From Porodaedalea pini (taxonomy: Eukaryota; Basidiomycota; Agaricomycetes; Hymenochaetales; Hymenochaetaceae), in contig NBAY01000008.1 of assembly GCA_002794775.1 (NCBI GenBank), forward strand, positions 496,001-560,000: DNA of 64,000 nucleotides, read 5' to 3'. Under the pieces are notes generated by a model. It saw only the letters and a program-made list of their open reading frames with translations. It was not told the origin of the DNA and did no database searches. Made by a program: the position numbers and the translations under genes. The stretch's first letter is position 1. Every line of letters starts with the position of its first letter. Below, in pieces: positions 22,953 to 34,000 of this stretch.

Positions 22953-24372
22953 CTAAAGTTTGACCTGCGGACTTAATTTGCTCTTGCCCTCCTCCACAAC
23001 AGAGTTGATCAACGTGCCCATGCCTCCGCCGATCCATACGCGTACGTCGTCACCGTGCTTCAGGAAGACGGGCGGCTTCTTGACAAAGCCGACGCCCTTC
23101 ATTATAGCAGATGCATTAGCGGAATCATTATTAAAAAGGACCAGCAAAACTTACCTTGGGTGTACCGGTCATGATGATCGAGCCTGGCTCGAGCGTCGTG
23201 CCCTGCGAGAGCCAAGCAATCGTCTGCCGGACGTTGAAGATCTGATCACTGAATTGCATCGTAAGTCGCTGTACAGCGAATTGTGAAGGGACCAGAAGAC
23301 TTACGCAGTCGTCCCATCCTGCATGGTCTCTCCATTGAGAAACGTCTTGAGTGGGAGTTTCTGTGGGTCTGGAATAGTCTTCACCGATACGAGACAAGGG
23401 CCGAACGGGGTCGAGTTATCTAATATGAGGTGAGGATTGACGGTCGACTGGGACTGGTCGAAAACGTACCGAATCCTTTCGAAAAGCCCCATTGCGAAAC
23501 CGACATTTGATGGAAGCGGAAGGAGGTCTTCACAGGAAGCGAATTGTTCAGACACACATGAACGCTTAAAGAGAAACAACGCACATCGTTCCCGACAGTG
23601 TATCCGAGCACATAGTCTAAGGCATCTGCCTCTGAGACGTCCTTGGCTGGTTTTCCGATGACGACGGTCAGCTCAACCTAGAAAATGCGGATAAGTGCAT
23701 AGTTGCTACCGAGTCTTCTCAGCAAATATCCTTACCTCGTAATCTGGAAGATGTTTGTTGACTGGCTGAGCAGCTTTTGGAACCAAAATAGTTGCCTCTG
23801 GTCCGATCAAGGAGGTCTTGGGCTTGTAGAACAGAATAGGTGCTCTAGAAACCGATAAACAAATAGAACCACCACGAGTAACTTGACGTAGAACTTACGC
23901 CGGTTTCGCCATGTTTGCCTCCGCCTATCACACCAGTCAGGGAGTCGCCATTTCATCCGAGTCAGAAAACACGCACTGCATGGTCCGAGTAATTCAGTCC
24001 AAGGCAGCGTACGAGCTTCACCTCGTCGCGAGCCAGTGGGGAAAGAAGCTCCTTGACCGTCAGCACCGTCTTTGAGACCTGCGCAAACGGGTCAAGCGCG
24101 GAGCCGATGATCTCACGCGCCTCGATTGTCTTCCTTGCGTTGTATGCCACGCCGACTGAGAGTAATGGCCGTCAGCTCCTCGTTGACGATTGAGCAAGAC
24201 ACCACAAACGTACTATCAAGGTTGGCATCCACGGGCTCGCCAATATGCACCATTGACGTTTCCGCAGCGACAAACCTTATCAAGCGCGTCCAAGACTGTT
24301 AGGGCGCACTTGGTCAGTTGGTCTTGCACACTGCTTTGAGATGGAATAGCTCGCCGTTTGGATAGGGGCCAT
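22953..24372 (-). CDS. Fumarylacetoacetate hydrolase (FAH) family protein, FAHD1/2-like
   Basis: Hydrolase or decarboxylase acting on 2-oxo or beta-diketone acids. Exons read in order: [11 protein letters not shown] and [10 protein letters not shown], the lid segment, [37 protein letters not shown] (metal-binding Glu pair), [35 protein letters not shown]-like [34 protein letters not shown], and [16 protein letters not shown]. It ends at TAG 22953-22955. The ordered match to FAHD1/FAHD2-type proteins is close. The first exon is uncertain: ATG at 24372 (MAPIQT) fits, but the splice into SWTRL would use a very short intron. Typical length of about 300 residues. Convergent with the SSADH gene. 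Confidence 0.85.
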
Positions 24373-25138
24373 GGTTGAGAGTGTGCGAGAGTGCGAAGTT
24401 CGAAGAGGACGGGCTTTCTGTACGATTCGCAGCTCTTAAATATATCGTCATGAGACCGGGACACCGGAGAGCGGCATGCCGCTCTGATATGTTTGCCTCG
24501 GCCATGGTCAGCTCAAACAACGGGCCAGAAAATCAGTGTCCGCCTGGCTCTCAACGTACAGAGCGAACCGAGGAGATATACATTTCGGCGGGAGATCAGT
24601 CAACGAAGAGCTGAACTCGGCGTTACGACGGCCATAACACACTGACAGACAAGCAACAAGGCAACAACTTGAATAGTAAATACCCGTGCAACACACTCAT
24701 CGCTAATACACCAGTTACACACTATGCTCGACACCGCGGCGATGTAGACACTTACAGATCGCGAGTTTTCCGACGGCAACTACCCTCGTTCAACACAAAT
24801 GGATCCGTCAGCGTACACCCGTTAAGCTACGTGATTCGGCTTAGCTGCTGGCGATACTGTACGCTCCACTAGCAGTACTAGTGAGCCTAGTGTACTACTA
24901 CTAGCACTGATGGTGCCAGATGGGGCCTACGTAAGTTGCTGATCTATCAACACCGTGCTAGCAGCTGATGTACTAAATTGTAGTCCAACTTTGCCTCGAT
25001 CAATCCGTGAGGCGTGATGTGGTATAAAGATATCTCGTTTTCAAAGTCGGATTTCACTCACCATTTTCAAAGGCACCGCACCGTGTCGTTTACGTTATCT
25101 CTTCGCGCATTCAAGAAACCAGCTTTATCTCAGAAACG
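24373..25138. other. Spacer upstream of the first pseudokinase; duplication unit begins near 24824
   Basis: No gene seen. From about 24824 the sequence is similar to that from about 27162 (shared blocks include CTAAGCTACGTGA, GTACGCTCCACTAG, CAACACCGTGCTAGCAG and GTATAAAGA). The duplication therefore includes several hundred bases of promoter DNA. Confidence 0.55.
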
Positions 25139-26777
25139 ATGCCAAAGAATCCCGGATTCAAGCCGTTGCCAAACAACGAGCAAACAATATTAATTGATCC
25201 GAATCCGGACCAGAATCTACGAGACTACCGCGCTACACGGAAACATCACGATAAAAAGGGCTTTACAATATATAAAGTGAGTGTTACATTCTTCAATAGA
25301 CACTGTTTTGTTTAAACTGTCATTCCTTGATTGTCCGTTTGGTAATTAGGCGAAGCGGATCAGTTCAAATCAAGACGTCATGCTCTATGAATATAAAGAC
25401 GATGAACGTGGCAAAAAAGCTCGAAATGAGGTAGATTTAATGTCAAAAATCCCCAACACGAATATTGTACGTTTTTATAACGACGCGGTTGATATGGAGA
25501 CCTGACTATATCCCTTGTTCAACGTAGTTACGCTACGTCCAATCGTTCGATTGTTCTGACAAATTTTATATGAGTATTGAGCTGATTGAAGGCGGAGATT
25601 TGTTTAACGTTATCGAAGAAAGTAGAGCACAGGCTCGACCATTCACAGAAGCACACGCCCGGGAAATTTCCAGGTGAGAGTGTCGATGACCTTCTCAGAG
25701 TAAGGCTTAATGGATGATTTAGACAAGTGCTTAATGCGCTGGCCTTCTTGGATGAAAACAAAATAGCGCACAGAAATGTGACGTGCGTCTGGTCCTCTCA
25801 TTCTCATCCCTATCTCGAATTCATATTTTTTATGTATGAAAGGCCAGCATGCATTGCCTTTCCTAGGGAGGGTCACTACACCATTAAAATCGTCCACTTT
25901 GTTGAGTGAGCTCGTTTACTTCATAAACAGCCATAGCATGGTTTCTTGTGCATGGAGTACACTCATATTTCATGTTTTTGTATGCGAACTTTAACTATTC
26001 ACGATACTCAACTCATCTTATTCATTCATCATGCAGTGCTGTGAAAATACGCGATAATGAATTGCTCACTGAGCCAGTCGGGAAACCACTCGTCATGTCT
26101 CCAGAGATGATTAAGGCGGCGTTGGACGAGGGTCCTGGATACGGACGTAAAACAGACATATGGTCCTTCGGGTGGGTGTTATCGTGTTGTAACTTCTCTG
26201 CATTGAATTGATCAGCCACAATTGTTTTATAGATGTGTGGTATATTATATTTTTACTGGCGGCCTTCCTTTCAAGGAAAACAGAAAAAGGAATAAGGCCG
26301 ATTATCAAGAAGCTCTCGACGAAATCCGTACTAAGGAAGAGGACAGATTTAAGGATACGTACTGGAAGCATATTTCACCTGAAGGTCGTCTTAAACATAA
26401 TAACTTATCGACATGATAGTAGCTGAATTTTACCGTCCACAGGCAAAGACTTTACAAAAAGACTCCTGACCAGTGACATGACAAAAAGGCCTTCACCTGC
26501 AGAAGCCCTTCACCACGAGGTGCGTGTGCTGCAATGGTCATATACTTAAAGCACGGCTAATTGAGTCCATTTACAGTATATGGCAATACCCACACCGCCT
26601 GATAGTGACACAAACCTGTGTTTGGCTCATAGAGGAGAAAATGAAAACATTGTGCACATGTTTTGGACAGATTACAGAATTCGGAGACGCGACAAGAAGT
26701 CAAGAGAAACGAGGATCAAAGAGGAGGCTCGCAGGCATGTGGAGATTAAGGAAGGGAAGAAGCCAGCGGGTAGATGA
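25139..26777 (+). CDS. Protein-kinase-fold pseudokinase, copy A
   Basis: CAMK-like kinase fold that lacks the catalytic residues. Starts MPKNPGFKPLPNN; the N-lobe has FTIYKAKRISSNQDVMLYEYKDD with no glycine loop and no VAIK lysine in register. The C-lobe: LRYVQSFDCSD, IELIEGGDLF, ISRQVLNALAFLDENKIAHRN where HRD is HRN, followed directly by VTEGHYTIKIVHFVE, so the KPENIL segment is absent and DFG is HFV. The structural parts are kept: MSPEM for APE, KTDIWSFG, VVYYIFTGGLPF, YWKHISPEGKDFTKRLL, KRPSPAEALHHEYM. A basic C-terminal tail ends KKPAGR. The frame is open across seven or so introns, so the protein may be made. A scaffold role is possible; partner unknown. Confidence 0.75.
26136..26536 (+). 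repeat. Identical tract inside duplication unit 1 (pairs with 28481-28881)
   Basis: By eye all 401 bases match 28481-28881, intron sequence included. On both sides the copies differ by several substitutions per 50 bp and by short indels. The offset is exactly 2345 bp throughout. Confidence 0.85.
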
Positions 26778-27014
26778 GCTTGGAGTTTGGGACCTAGAGA
26801 CATCACTTTGAAGCGGCGAAAGAGGTGATACGTCACGATGGAAGGGAACACCATATTTGTATTATATTATGAGTCAAGGGAGCAAGGCTCAGTGGGGCAA
26901 CCTGCTGATAGTCTAACTTACTATATACTTATAAATTACCTATTTATTTACCTTCCGATTATCAATCCACTGTTTAGAGGTGCTCGTCCGAATTAATATT
27001 GGTCCTCAATCCAA

Positions 27015-27161
27015 TCTTAATATATACGGCGATAATTTTGACTTTAGTTACAGTTCCGGCTGTAAATTTACTGCCGTATTTTGTCATTCCGATTCAGACC
27101 GGCACCGTAAATGGAAACACTGTAACTGTAATTACGGTGACGGTGCGGAGCCCTACGCCAG
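27015..27161. other. Unpaired segment between the two duplication units, with an inverted repeat
   Basis: About 147 bp with no counterpart after unit 2. CACCGTAA at 27103-27110 and TTACGGTG at 27132-27139 form an 8-bp inverted repeat, within a run of GTAACTGTAATTACGGTGACGG-like short words. Origin unknown; a small insertion is possible. Confidence 0.4.
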
Positions 27162-29359
27162 CTAAGCTACGTGACTCTGCTGGTTGATTCTGTTGTAAGT
27201 ATAGGGTACGCTCCACTAGTACTGGCAGTGAGCCTAGCGTATTGGCGTGGTTGGTAAGGGGAGATTGTGCCGAACGGGGGCCTATGTAAATTGAATACCT
27301 CAACACCGTGCTAGCAGGTAATTTACTGAATTATAGTCCAACTTTGCCATGGCAAAACATGTGGCGTGACGAGGTATAAAGACATCTCGTTCTCAAAGTC
27401 GGATTTTCAGTCGCCACTTATAAAGACATACCGCGCCGTGTCATTTACGTTGAGTTGTCTCTTCTCGCATTCAAGAAACCAGCTTTATCTCAGAAACGAT
27501 GCCAAAGAATCCCGGATCCAAGCGGTTGCCAAACAACGAGCAAACAATATCAATTGATCCGAATCCGGACCAGAATCTACGAGACTACCGCGCTACACGG
27601 AAACACGATGAAAAAGGCTTTACAATATATGAAGTGAGTGTTACGTTCTTCAAGCAATAGACACTGTTTTGTTTAAGCCGTCATTCTTTGATTATCTACT
27701 TTGGTAATTAGGCGAAGCGGATCAGTTCAAATCAAGACGTTATACTCTATAAATATAAAGACGATGAACATGGCAAAAAAGCTCGAAATGAGGTAGATTT
27801 AACGTCAAAAATCTCCCACAAGAATATTGTACGCTTTTATAACGATGCGGTTCATACCAAGATCTGAATACATTCCTTGATCAACGCAGATACGCTACGT
27901 CCAATCATTCGATTATTCTGGCAAGTTTTATACGAGTATCGAGCCGATTAATGGCGGAAATTTGCTTGACGTTATCGAAGAAAGTAGAGCACAGGCTCGA
28001 CCGTTCACAGAAGCACATGCCCGGGAAATTTTCAGGTGAGAGTGTCGATAACCTTTTCAGAGTAAGGCCTAATGGACGATTTAGACAAGTGCTTAATGCG
28101 CTGGCCTTCTTGGACAAAAACAAAATAGCGCACAGAAATGTGACGTGCGTCTGGTCCTCTCATTTTTATCCCTATCTCGAATTCATATTTTTATGTATAA
28201 AAGGCCAGCATGCATTGTCTTCCCTAGGGTGGATCAACACACCATCAAAATTGCTAACTTTGTCGAGTAAGTTCGTTTACTTCACAAACAGCCATGACTT
28301 GGTGCATTACAATGTTTTTGCATGCGAGCTTTGACTTTCTAAGGTAGTTCAACTTATTCATTCATCACGCAGTGCTGTGAAAATAGGTGATAACGAATTG
28401 CGCACCGATCCAGTCGGGAAACCACTCGTCATGTCTCCAGAGATGATTAGGGCGGCGTTGGATGGTCCTGGACACGGACGTGGATACGGACGTAAAACAG
28501 ACATATGGTCCTTCGGGTGGGTGTTATCGTGTTGTAACTTCTCTGCATTGAATTGATCAGCCACAATTGTTTTATAGATGTGTGGTATATTATATTTTTA
28601 CTGGCGGCCTTCCTTTCAAGGAAAACAGAAAAAGGAATAAGGCCGATTATCAAGAAGCTCTCGACGAAATCCGTACTAAGGAAGAGGACAGATTTAAGGA
28701 TACGTACTGGAAGCATATTTCACCTGAAGGTCGTCTTAAACATAATAACTTATCGACATGATAGTAGCTGAATTTTACCGTCCACAGGCAAAGACTTTAC
28801 AAAAAGACTCCTGACCAGTGACATGACAAAAAGGCCTTCACCTGCAGAAGCCCTTCACCACGAGGTGCGTGTGCTGCAATGATCATATATTTGAAGTGCT
28901 GCTAATCGAGTCCATTTGCAGTATATGATAGGACAAAAACCGCCTGACGAAGACCTGTGCTTGTATCATAAGGGAGAAAATGAAAATCTTGTGCTCGGGT
29001 TTTGGAAAGATTTTAGAATTTGGAGAAGCAACACTAAGTCGAGAAAAAGGGAGACCAAAGAGGAGGCTGACAAGCGTAGGGAGATTAGGAAAGGGAAGGA
29101 GCCAGCGGGTAGATGAACAGGAAATTTGGGATCTAGGGACACCACTTTGAAGCGGCGAAAGAGGTGATACGTCGCGATGGGAAAGGACACCATATTTATA
29201 TTATATTATTATGAGTCGAGGAAGCAAGGCTCAGTGGGCAACCTGCTGGTAGTCTAACTCACTATATACTTATAAATTACCTATTTATTTACCTTCCGAT
29301 TATCAACCCACTGTTTGGAGGTGCTCGTCCGAATTAATATTGGTCCTAAATCCAATCAG
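27162..29359 (+). repeat. Tandem duplication, unit 2 (about 2.2 kb)
   Basis: Second copy of 24824-27014 in the same orientation. It shares promoter, exon-intron layout and 3' flank. Copy-specific changes include a small in-frame difference near 28465-28485. Confidence 0.85.
27499..29116 (+). CDS. Protein-kinase-fold pseudokinase, copy B
   Basis: Tandem paralogue of the gene at 25139 with the same start (MPKNPGSKRLPNN), intron positions and end (KEPAGR). The same active-site losses occur: HRN instead of HRD, then VTVDQHTIKIANFVE, so the catalytic-loop segment is missing and DFG reads NFV. Differences from copy A include SIEPINGGNLLDV for SIELIEGGDLFNV and RKRETKEEADKRREI in the tail. The core from WSFG to the EALHHE exon is identical to copy A because of the 401-bp identical tract. 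No premature stop is seen once the introns are removed. Function unknown. Confidence 0.72.
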
Positions 29360-29465
29360 CCTCTAAATTTAGAGCACGTGCCGATAAACTCCATCACGTG
29401 CGCGTGTTCATTCGTTCGCGATGGCCAACACGTCTTTCCTCTGTCAGCCTCAACGTTCCGCAAAG
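29117..29465. promoter_or_regulatory. Upstream region of CDC14 with a 14-bp palindrome and CACGTG
   Basis: The first 240 bp belong to duplication unit 2. Then CTCTAAATTTAGAG, a perfect 14-bp palindrome at 29361-29374, is followed directly by CACGTG at 29375-29380, 86 bp before the CDC14 start. A second CACGTG lies about 20 bp on. A binding site is plausible but unproven. Confidence 0.45.
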
Positions 29466-31071
29466 ATGCAACACTCCCTCGAAGGAGCTCTAGACAAGGT
29501 GCGTGGAAATTAGTCACTATGGATTGAGTTTGACGCGTGTGGCGCAGCTTATCTCGCCGCGATCATCCGTCAAAACTCAGAAAGACGCGCTCACTACTCT
29601 TGAGCGTATACTCGCGGAACTTCTCTTGGTCGAGAAGCAGCATCTCATACAAGATGATTTCAGCCTTTTCCTGAAGCTTCAAGACTCTTTTCAATGCAAT
29701 CGTGAGTAACGTGCTCTTGGTTCATTACTGAGCGTTCAACGCGTGCGCAGTCGCATCTCGAATACACCCGTGGTTGACATACCGAACGGAAGCACTGAAG
29801 AAGCTTGGCGACCGAAAGATATGCATTTGTGCGTTACTCTGCTGCCCTTCAAAGACAGAATCTCCTTTGCTAACAGATTGTAGCGAACGACAGCGAGGAA
29901 GAGTTTGTCGCAACCACATATCTCGTCATCCAAGCTTTGTCTCTATTACAAGGTGTGGCATTGATACACAAACAAAGCAAGGAGTTCTTGAGCAAGAAAT
30001 CTTCGATAGAGGTGAGCTACCTTAATGTTTCACGGAACGTGATCTGAGTGAGGTGTAAGGTCTTCATTGATCTGTTGTCCGTCTGCCGTCACGCAAGCGC
30101 AAAGCCATTTGCGAACTCGACCAATACATCACCAACGAAATCAACATCAATCGATTACCCTTGGGACCCATCTTTGGTATCAGCTGTCCTGGATACATTA
30201 CTTTGTGTATTGGTTGATTCACCTCAGGCTCTCCGATGCTTTGAGGAAGCTAGAGGTATAGAGCATATTGTGAAAATCCTTAAGCGTTCTGCTATTCCGA
30301 AGGACGTCAGGTAAGCGTATAACCGTGCCCGTGCATGGAACAATAACAGACTCATGATCATCCAGGATAAAGTGTCTTGAATTCCTCTACTTCTACCTTC
30401 TGGACGAATCCCCGTCGGATTCAGCGTTTTTGTTAAATATTAATGTTCCTACCAGACCTTCGTCTCCCACGAGATATTCAAAAGCCACTCTTTTTGACCG
30501 TCCTAGGGTCTCTACGGCTTCGAGTTCCAGCTCCAATTCCTCCGGTTCACATTCGTCGACCTCTTCCTCCAGCTCGTGGTCCCCTACTCCTACTCTTGCG
30601 GGCACACCACCTTTGTCGCCAAAAAAATCGTCCAACAGTAAACTGCCCGAAATGCACGGTCCTTTGGACATGCTGCGCAAGGACGTTGATTTCGTGCCGC
30701 TCAGCCCGAAGAAAGCGAAGGTCGCACAGCTCGACGGGGGTAACCGGCGACCAGGCCCGCATCAGCACGCATCACCGCTCCAGGTCCCGAGGACGAGCGG
30801 CGCACTCAGGCATAGACAGCTCAGCCCTTTGGGTCGACTGGCTTCGGAGGAAACCTTACTTTCGGAGTCAGACATTGATTCTAGTATTTGTGAGGACAAG
30901 AGGATTGCCTCCAATGATGAAGGAATGAAGGACCTCTTCAGCGAAGGCTCGAACCTTGTGCGGACGCGGACGATGGAGGAGAAGAAAGAGATATTAGGAC
31001 AGCTCCTCGGAAACGTCGATGCGCTTGTTGAAGGTGTGAAGAAAGCGGGGATCTGGGGGTTAGGTGAATAG
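29466..31071 (+). CDS. Cdc14-type component of the septation initiation network (Sid1 partner)
   Basis: This is the S. pombe cdc14 family (binding partner of kinase Sid1), not the phosphatase of the same name. Start MQHSLEGALDK, spliced to LISPRSSVKTQKDALTTLE, then RIHPWLTYRTEALKKLG, FVATTYLVIQALSLLQGVALIH, SKEFLSKKSSIEVFIDLL, SLVSAVLDTLLCVLVDSPQALRCFEEARGIE, ILKRSAIPKDVR and IKCLEFLYFYLLDE. The helical-repeat core is followed by a Ser/Pro-rich insertion and the conserved C-terminal EEKKEILGQLLGNVDALVEGVKKAGIWGL. Two SPKK sites (PLSPKK, twice) suggest cyclin-dependent kinase control. It ends with TAG 31069-31071. Confidence 0.88.
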
Positions 31072-32642
31072 TCTGTTTGTTCGTGTCCGTCTCCCGTTCC
31101 GTTCTCTTTATCCTCTTGCTTTATGCATGTAGTGGTCGTTTGGTCTACTCTATCTTGGTCTCGCATTATCGTTTGCAACCTCTTTCGGTGATATTATTTA
31201 TTAGCATCCTTAAATTATCGGCGCATGTTCTTGAATCTGTTACCATTACTTATCGTAGAATCACTAGTAGCTTAGAATCCAATAACAAGCTCGTTCGTCT
31301 ATCAACATTAGGAGGTCCATTAATTGGGGATTGCGCCGCGGTTATAGCGATTCTCACGGCGGCGGTCCGTAGATCGGTGATTTCAGCATAAGCTCCTCGT
31401 AAGTTTCTTCGACAGCAAAGCAGCTGGAGGCGTTTGAAGAGCAGCCCAGCCCGAGGGTCAGACTAGGAAAGAACAAATTATTGTGAGAACACGATGGTTG
31501 TGTAGTCGTCCTGAATGACTATGTAGTGAGAATTCCTATGCTTATTGTCGGGCGGCATCATTTGTAACCCGAGAAATTGAAATGGTCTTCGTCTAGAGTG
31601 AGGCACCCTCATGCATTTTGTAAGTGTCCGATGGTTCGCAAGTGCGTACCGTGCGTGACCTTAACAGTCCAGAGCGCGAAGCTCGCGACTGATTATTTTT
31701 GCATTGAAGCCTGCAAGGGACAATACTCTTACTGCATTATAGAACATGGATTCATTAGAGGCAACGACCTTCTCGTCAGTATTGAAGTCATGACGGAGTG
31801 GCAACAGAGGCACGCAGAAAATAAAACCGCTATGAATCTGATTACACCGGAAGATGCGGAGCGCCTTAGGAGTCGAGGGCCACCGGCAATTGATAGTTGG
31901 CGAACATCTGAGTTGAGTTTCTTCTTCAGGATCGGTGATCCAGAGTCCTGTGCGAGGCTCCGGTCTTGACTTTGCTCCGTTTTGGGGCGTTGAACAAAGG
32001 ATTTCACATTCGAGAGCGAAAATTCATTCAAGGCTATGGTGCAGGCGTCAGAGTCTACAAGCAGTCGACTTCTCTAGACAGGTCGCATCCTACGTGAGCA
32101 ATCCTTTAAAGGCGCCTTGTGTTACACGAATGAAAGGTTGCAGGTAAAGCGGAGATCCTAAGCATGTCTTCTTCGGGCTCTTTACTTTATCCATGAGCTA
32201 CTAGTATGCCAGCACAATACTGAGTCCGAGTCAGGCAGAGTACAACTCGGTTAGTGTGATCGGCAGACGGCCCTGATTTACGCAAACGGGCGAGTTTATT
32301 TCGCAAAATCGTCAGGAAATTATTGGCTCGCCCACAGCCGAACACGACAACCATCGGGGGAAGGCACGGAGGACGCGGAACAGGTCGGTTGTTTGAATGC
32401 CTGAAGCAGGTTGACTGAAGACTGATTATGTGCGAAGCCACGAAGAAGCTTCGCATTAATATCGAAGACAAGCAAATCACCCACGGAGCGGTGATGACCA
32501 TGGTCATATCACGCTCTTTGTAACACATATGCCATGACAGGAAGAAAATGGTGTGAATATGAAACAGACGAAATGACAGGAAGTGAAGGGCAAGTTATCC
32601 ACCGGCGTCCAAAACAAGACACAACTATATCTATGAGACAAA
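31072..32642. other. 1.57-kb convergent intergenic region with one Cys-rich open frame
   Basis: Lies between the 3' ends of CDC14 and cytochrome b5. Apart from the Cys-rich frame at 31577 I found no coding motif, RNA gene or repeat. Confidence 0.4.
31577..31969 (+). other. Cys-rich open frame, possibly a relic of a MYND/C6H2-type zinc finger
   Basis: A 130-residue frame with CKCPMVRKCVPC followed by DYFCIEACKGQY and a downstream His. The spacing recalls the N-terminal zinc finger of methionine aminopeptidase 1 (C-P-x-C ... FFCSQxCFKxxW..H). No aminopeptidase domain follows, and the rest is not recognisable. It may be a gene fragment or chance. I would not annotate it as a functional gene. 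Confidence 0.2.
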
Positions 32643-33321
32643 TTAAGAGGAGTAGAAGCGCCACGCGAAGTAGGCAGCGAGCGCGGCGAGCGGGAGGAAG
32701 TAGCTGACGCTGAGTAAAGATGGGAGGAACGGCGATTAGAACCGGCGAGCAGACGTGGAATGAAAACGACCAACTTAGACGCGGCCTGGGCGGCAGGTGC
32801 AGCGGTGGTGTGCCTCTCGCTTTTCGTCGGGAGAGCCTAATGAGATATGATGACAAGTGGTGAGCGAGATGTTGACGTGGAAAAAATCGGAAGACGCACG
32901 GATCCTTGCTCAAAGTCGCCAATGAACATGCTCGCCAGGAGCTCGCGCGCCTCGTCAGAGTGTCCGACATCTTCAAACGCTTCCGTCGCGTCCTTTCCTA
33001 TAAATGGGGTCAGGTCCAGTTGGCAGCTAGATAGCGCGTAAAGGTACGTACCGGCTTCGGCTAGAATCACTTCGTCTCCTCCGGGGTGCTAGATACGCGT
33101 TGTCAGTACGATAAAAACCTTGTCGCGACATTCAAGAGCTGTTACCTCGTCAATGAACTTCGAGATGGAGTAGACTGCATGAAATCGTAAGTTAGGACGC
33201 GCGCGCGAAGCGCAAAATCATTGGGGGAATGCTGACCCTTGCCATGGATAAGGACGTATAGGTTGTCCTTCTTGGTGTGCTCCTTGAGCTCGGCGAGGGT
33301 GATGACTTTCGTGTCGGACAT
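32643..33321 (-). CDS. Cytochrome b5, tail-anchored
   Basis: Small ER haem protein that donates electrons to desaturases and other oxygenases. It reads [44 protein letters not shown] with the first haem His in HPGG, then [18 protein letters not shown] with the second haem His, and a linker rich in Ala and Thr. The last exon encodes [22 protein letters not shown], a single C-terminal hydrophobic anchor with a short tail, ending at TAA (32643-32645). The terminal splice (AA|GT...AG|C) is needed to reach the anchor. Five or six exons. Length is normal. Confidence 0.9.
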
Positions 33322-34000
33322 TTTAGCAGGCGGAAAATGAGCACGGTCAGTCGTGAGCAGAGGTCGTGGTGAGAGTCCGACTTGAAGAAGGAATCATTCG
33401 ATTGCAGCCAACCGTGGCATTTAAATTACGGGTACTTTTAGCGGGCTTCCATGCTGACAAAGCCGAGCTTGTTTTTTTGCGTCCGATTCGGCTTTTACGA
33501 TGATTTGGAAGAGCAAAAAAAAAAAGGCGGTATTTCGCAAGCTACTGCTACAAAATCGACTCTACATACTCTAATGGAGTGGAAGAAATGTAGGCATTCG
33601 TTTTAGTACAAGAGGCCCATTGAAATATTGGACGACAAGCGTGGACAATGCTCCTAGTAATCTTCCACTTCGCCAGTAAAAGAGACGACTGCGAGGATGC
33701 CTGTGTCTCTAGGCATAAGCGAGTGGGTGTTAATAGGAAGAAGGGAGGAATGCAGACGGTCAAGAAGTGCAGGAGAAAATATCTAATTATTTGGTTCATG
33801 GCGGAAGACAACAGCGTCTGCAGACGCGCAGGTCTGTTTTGCGGGGCATTTGGAACTCCGACAGTCCGAGTGTGGCTCGCCACGCGTCCATGGTGGACAC
33901 CACGCTTTGGCCGTCATCAAGCATCCACGCTCCGACTCTCTGCGCCTTGCGCACCCCCATTCAACACCACCTGGCATTAGGCCAGCAGCAGTAGTCTACA
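33322..34000. promoter_or_regulatory. Divergent region between cytochrome b5 and the nucleoporin
   Basis: About 680 bp between divergent start codons. An A-run (AGCAAAAAAAAAAAGGC) lies near 33510. No gene or clear motif otherwise. Confidence 0.4.

Larger units (their letters stand above)
24824..27014 (+). repeat. Tandem duplication, unit 1 (about 2.2 kb)
   Basis: A direct repeat with the segment 27162-29359. It runs from the promoter block CTAAGCTACGTGA through the pseudokinase gene to the 3' block GTGCTCGTCCGAATTAATAT. Most of it differs by scattered substitutions and small indels, except for an exactly identical tract of 401 bp. Confidence 0.85.

Noticed and set aside
24824..29359. Long terminal repeat pair of a retrotransposon
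   Set aside because: The two copies each hold a complete intron-containing gene and there is no polymerase or integrase between them, so a tandem gene duplication fits better.
31577..31969. Methionine aminopeptidase gene
   Set aside because: Only a loose zinc-finger-like Cys pattern is present and no catalytic domain follows, so it is listed only as a low-confidence relic.
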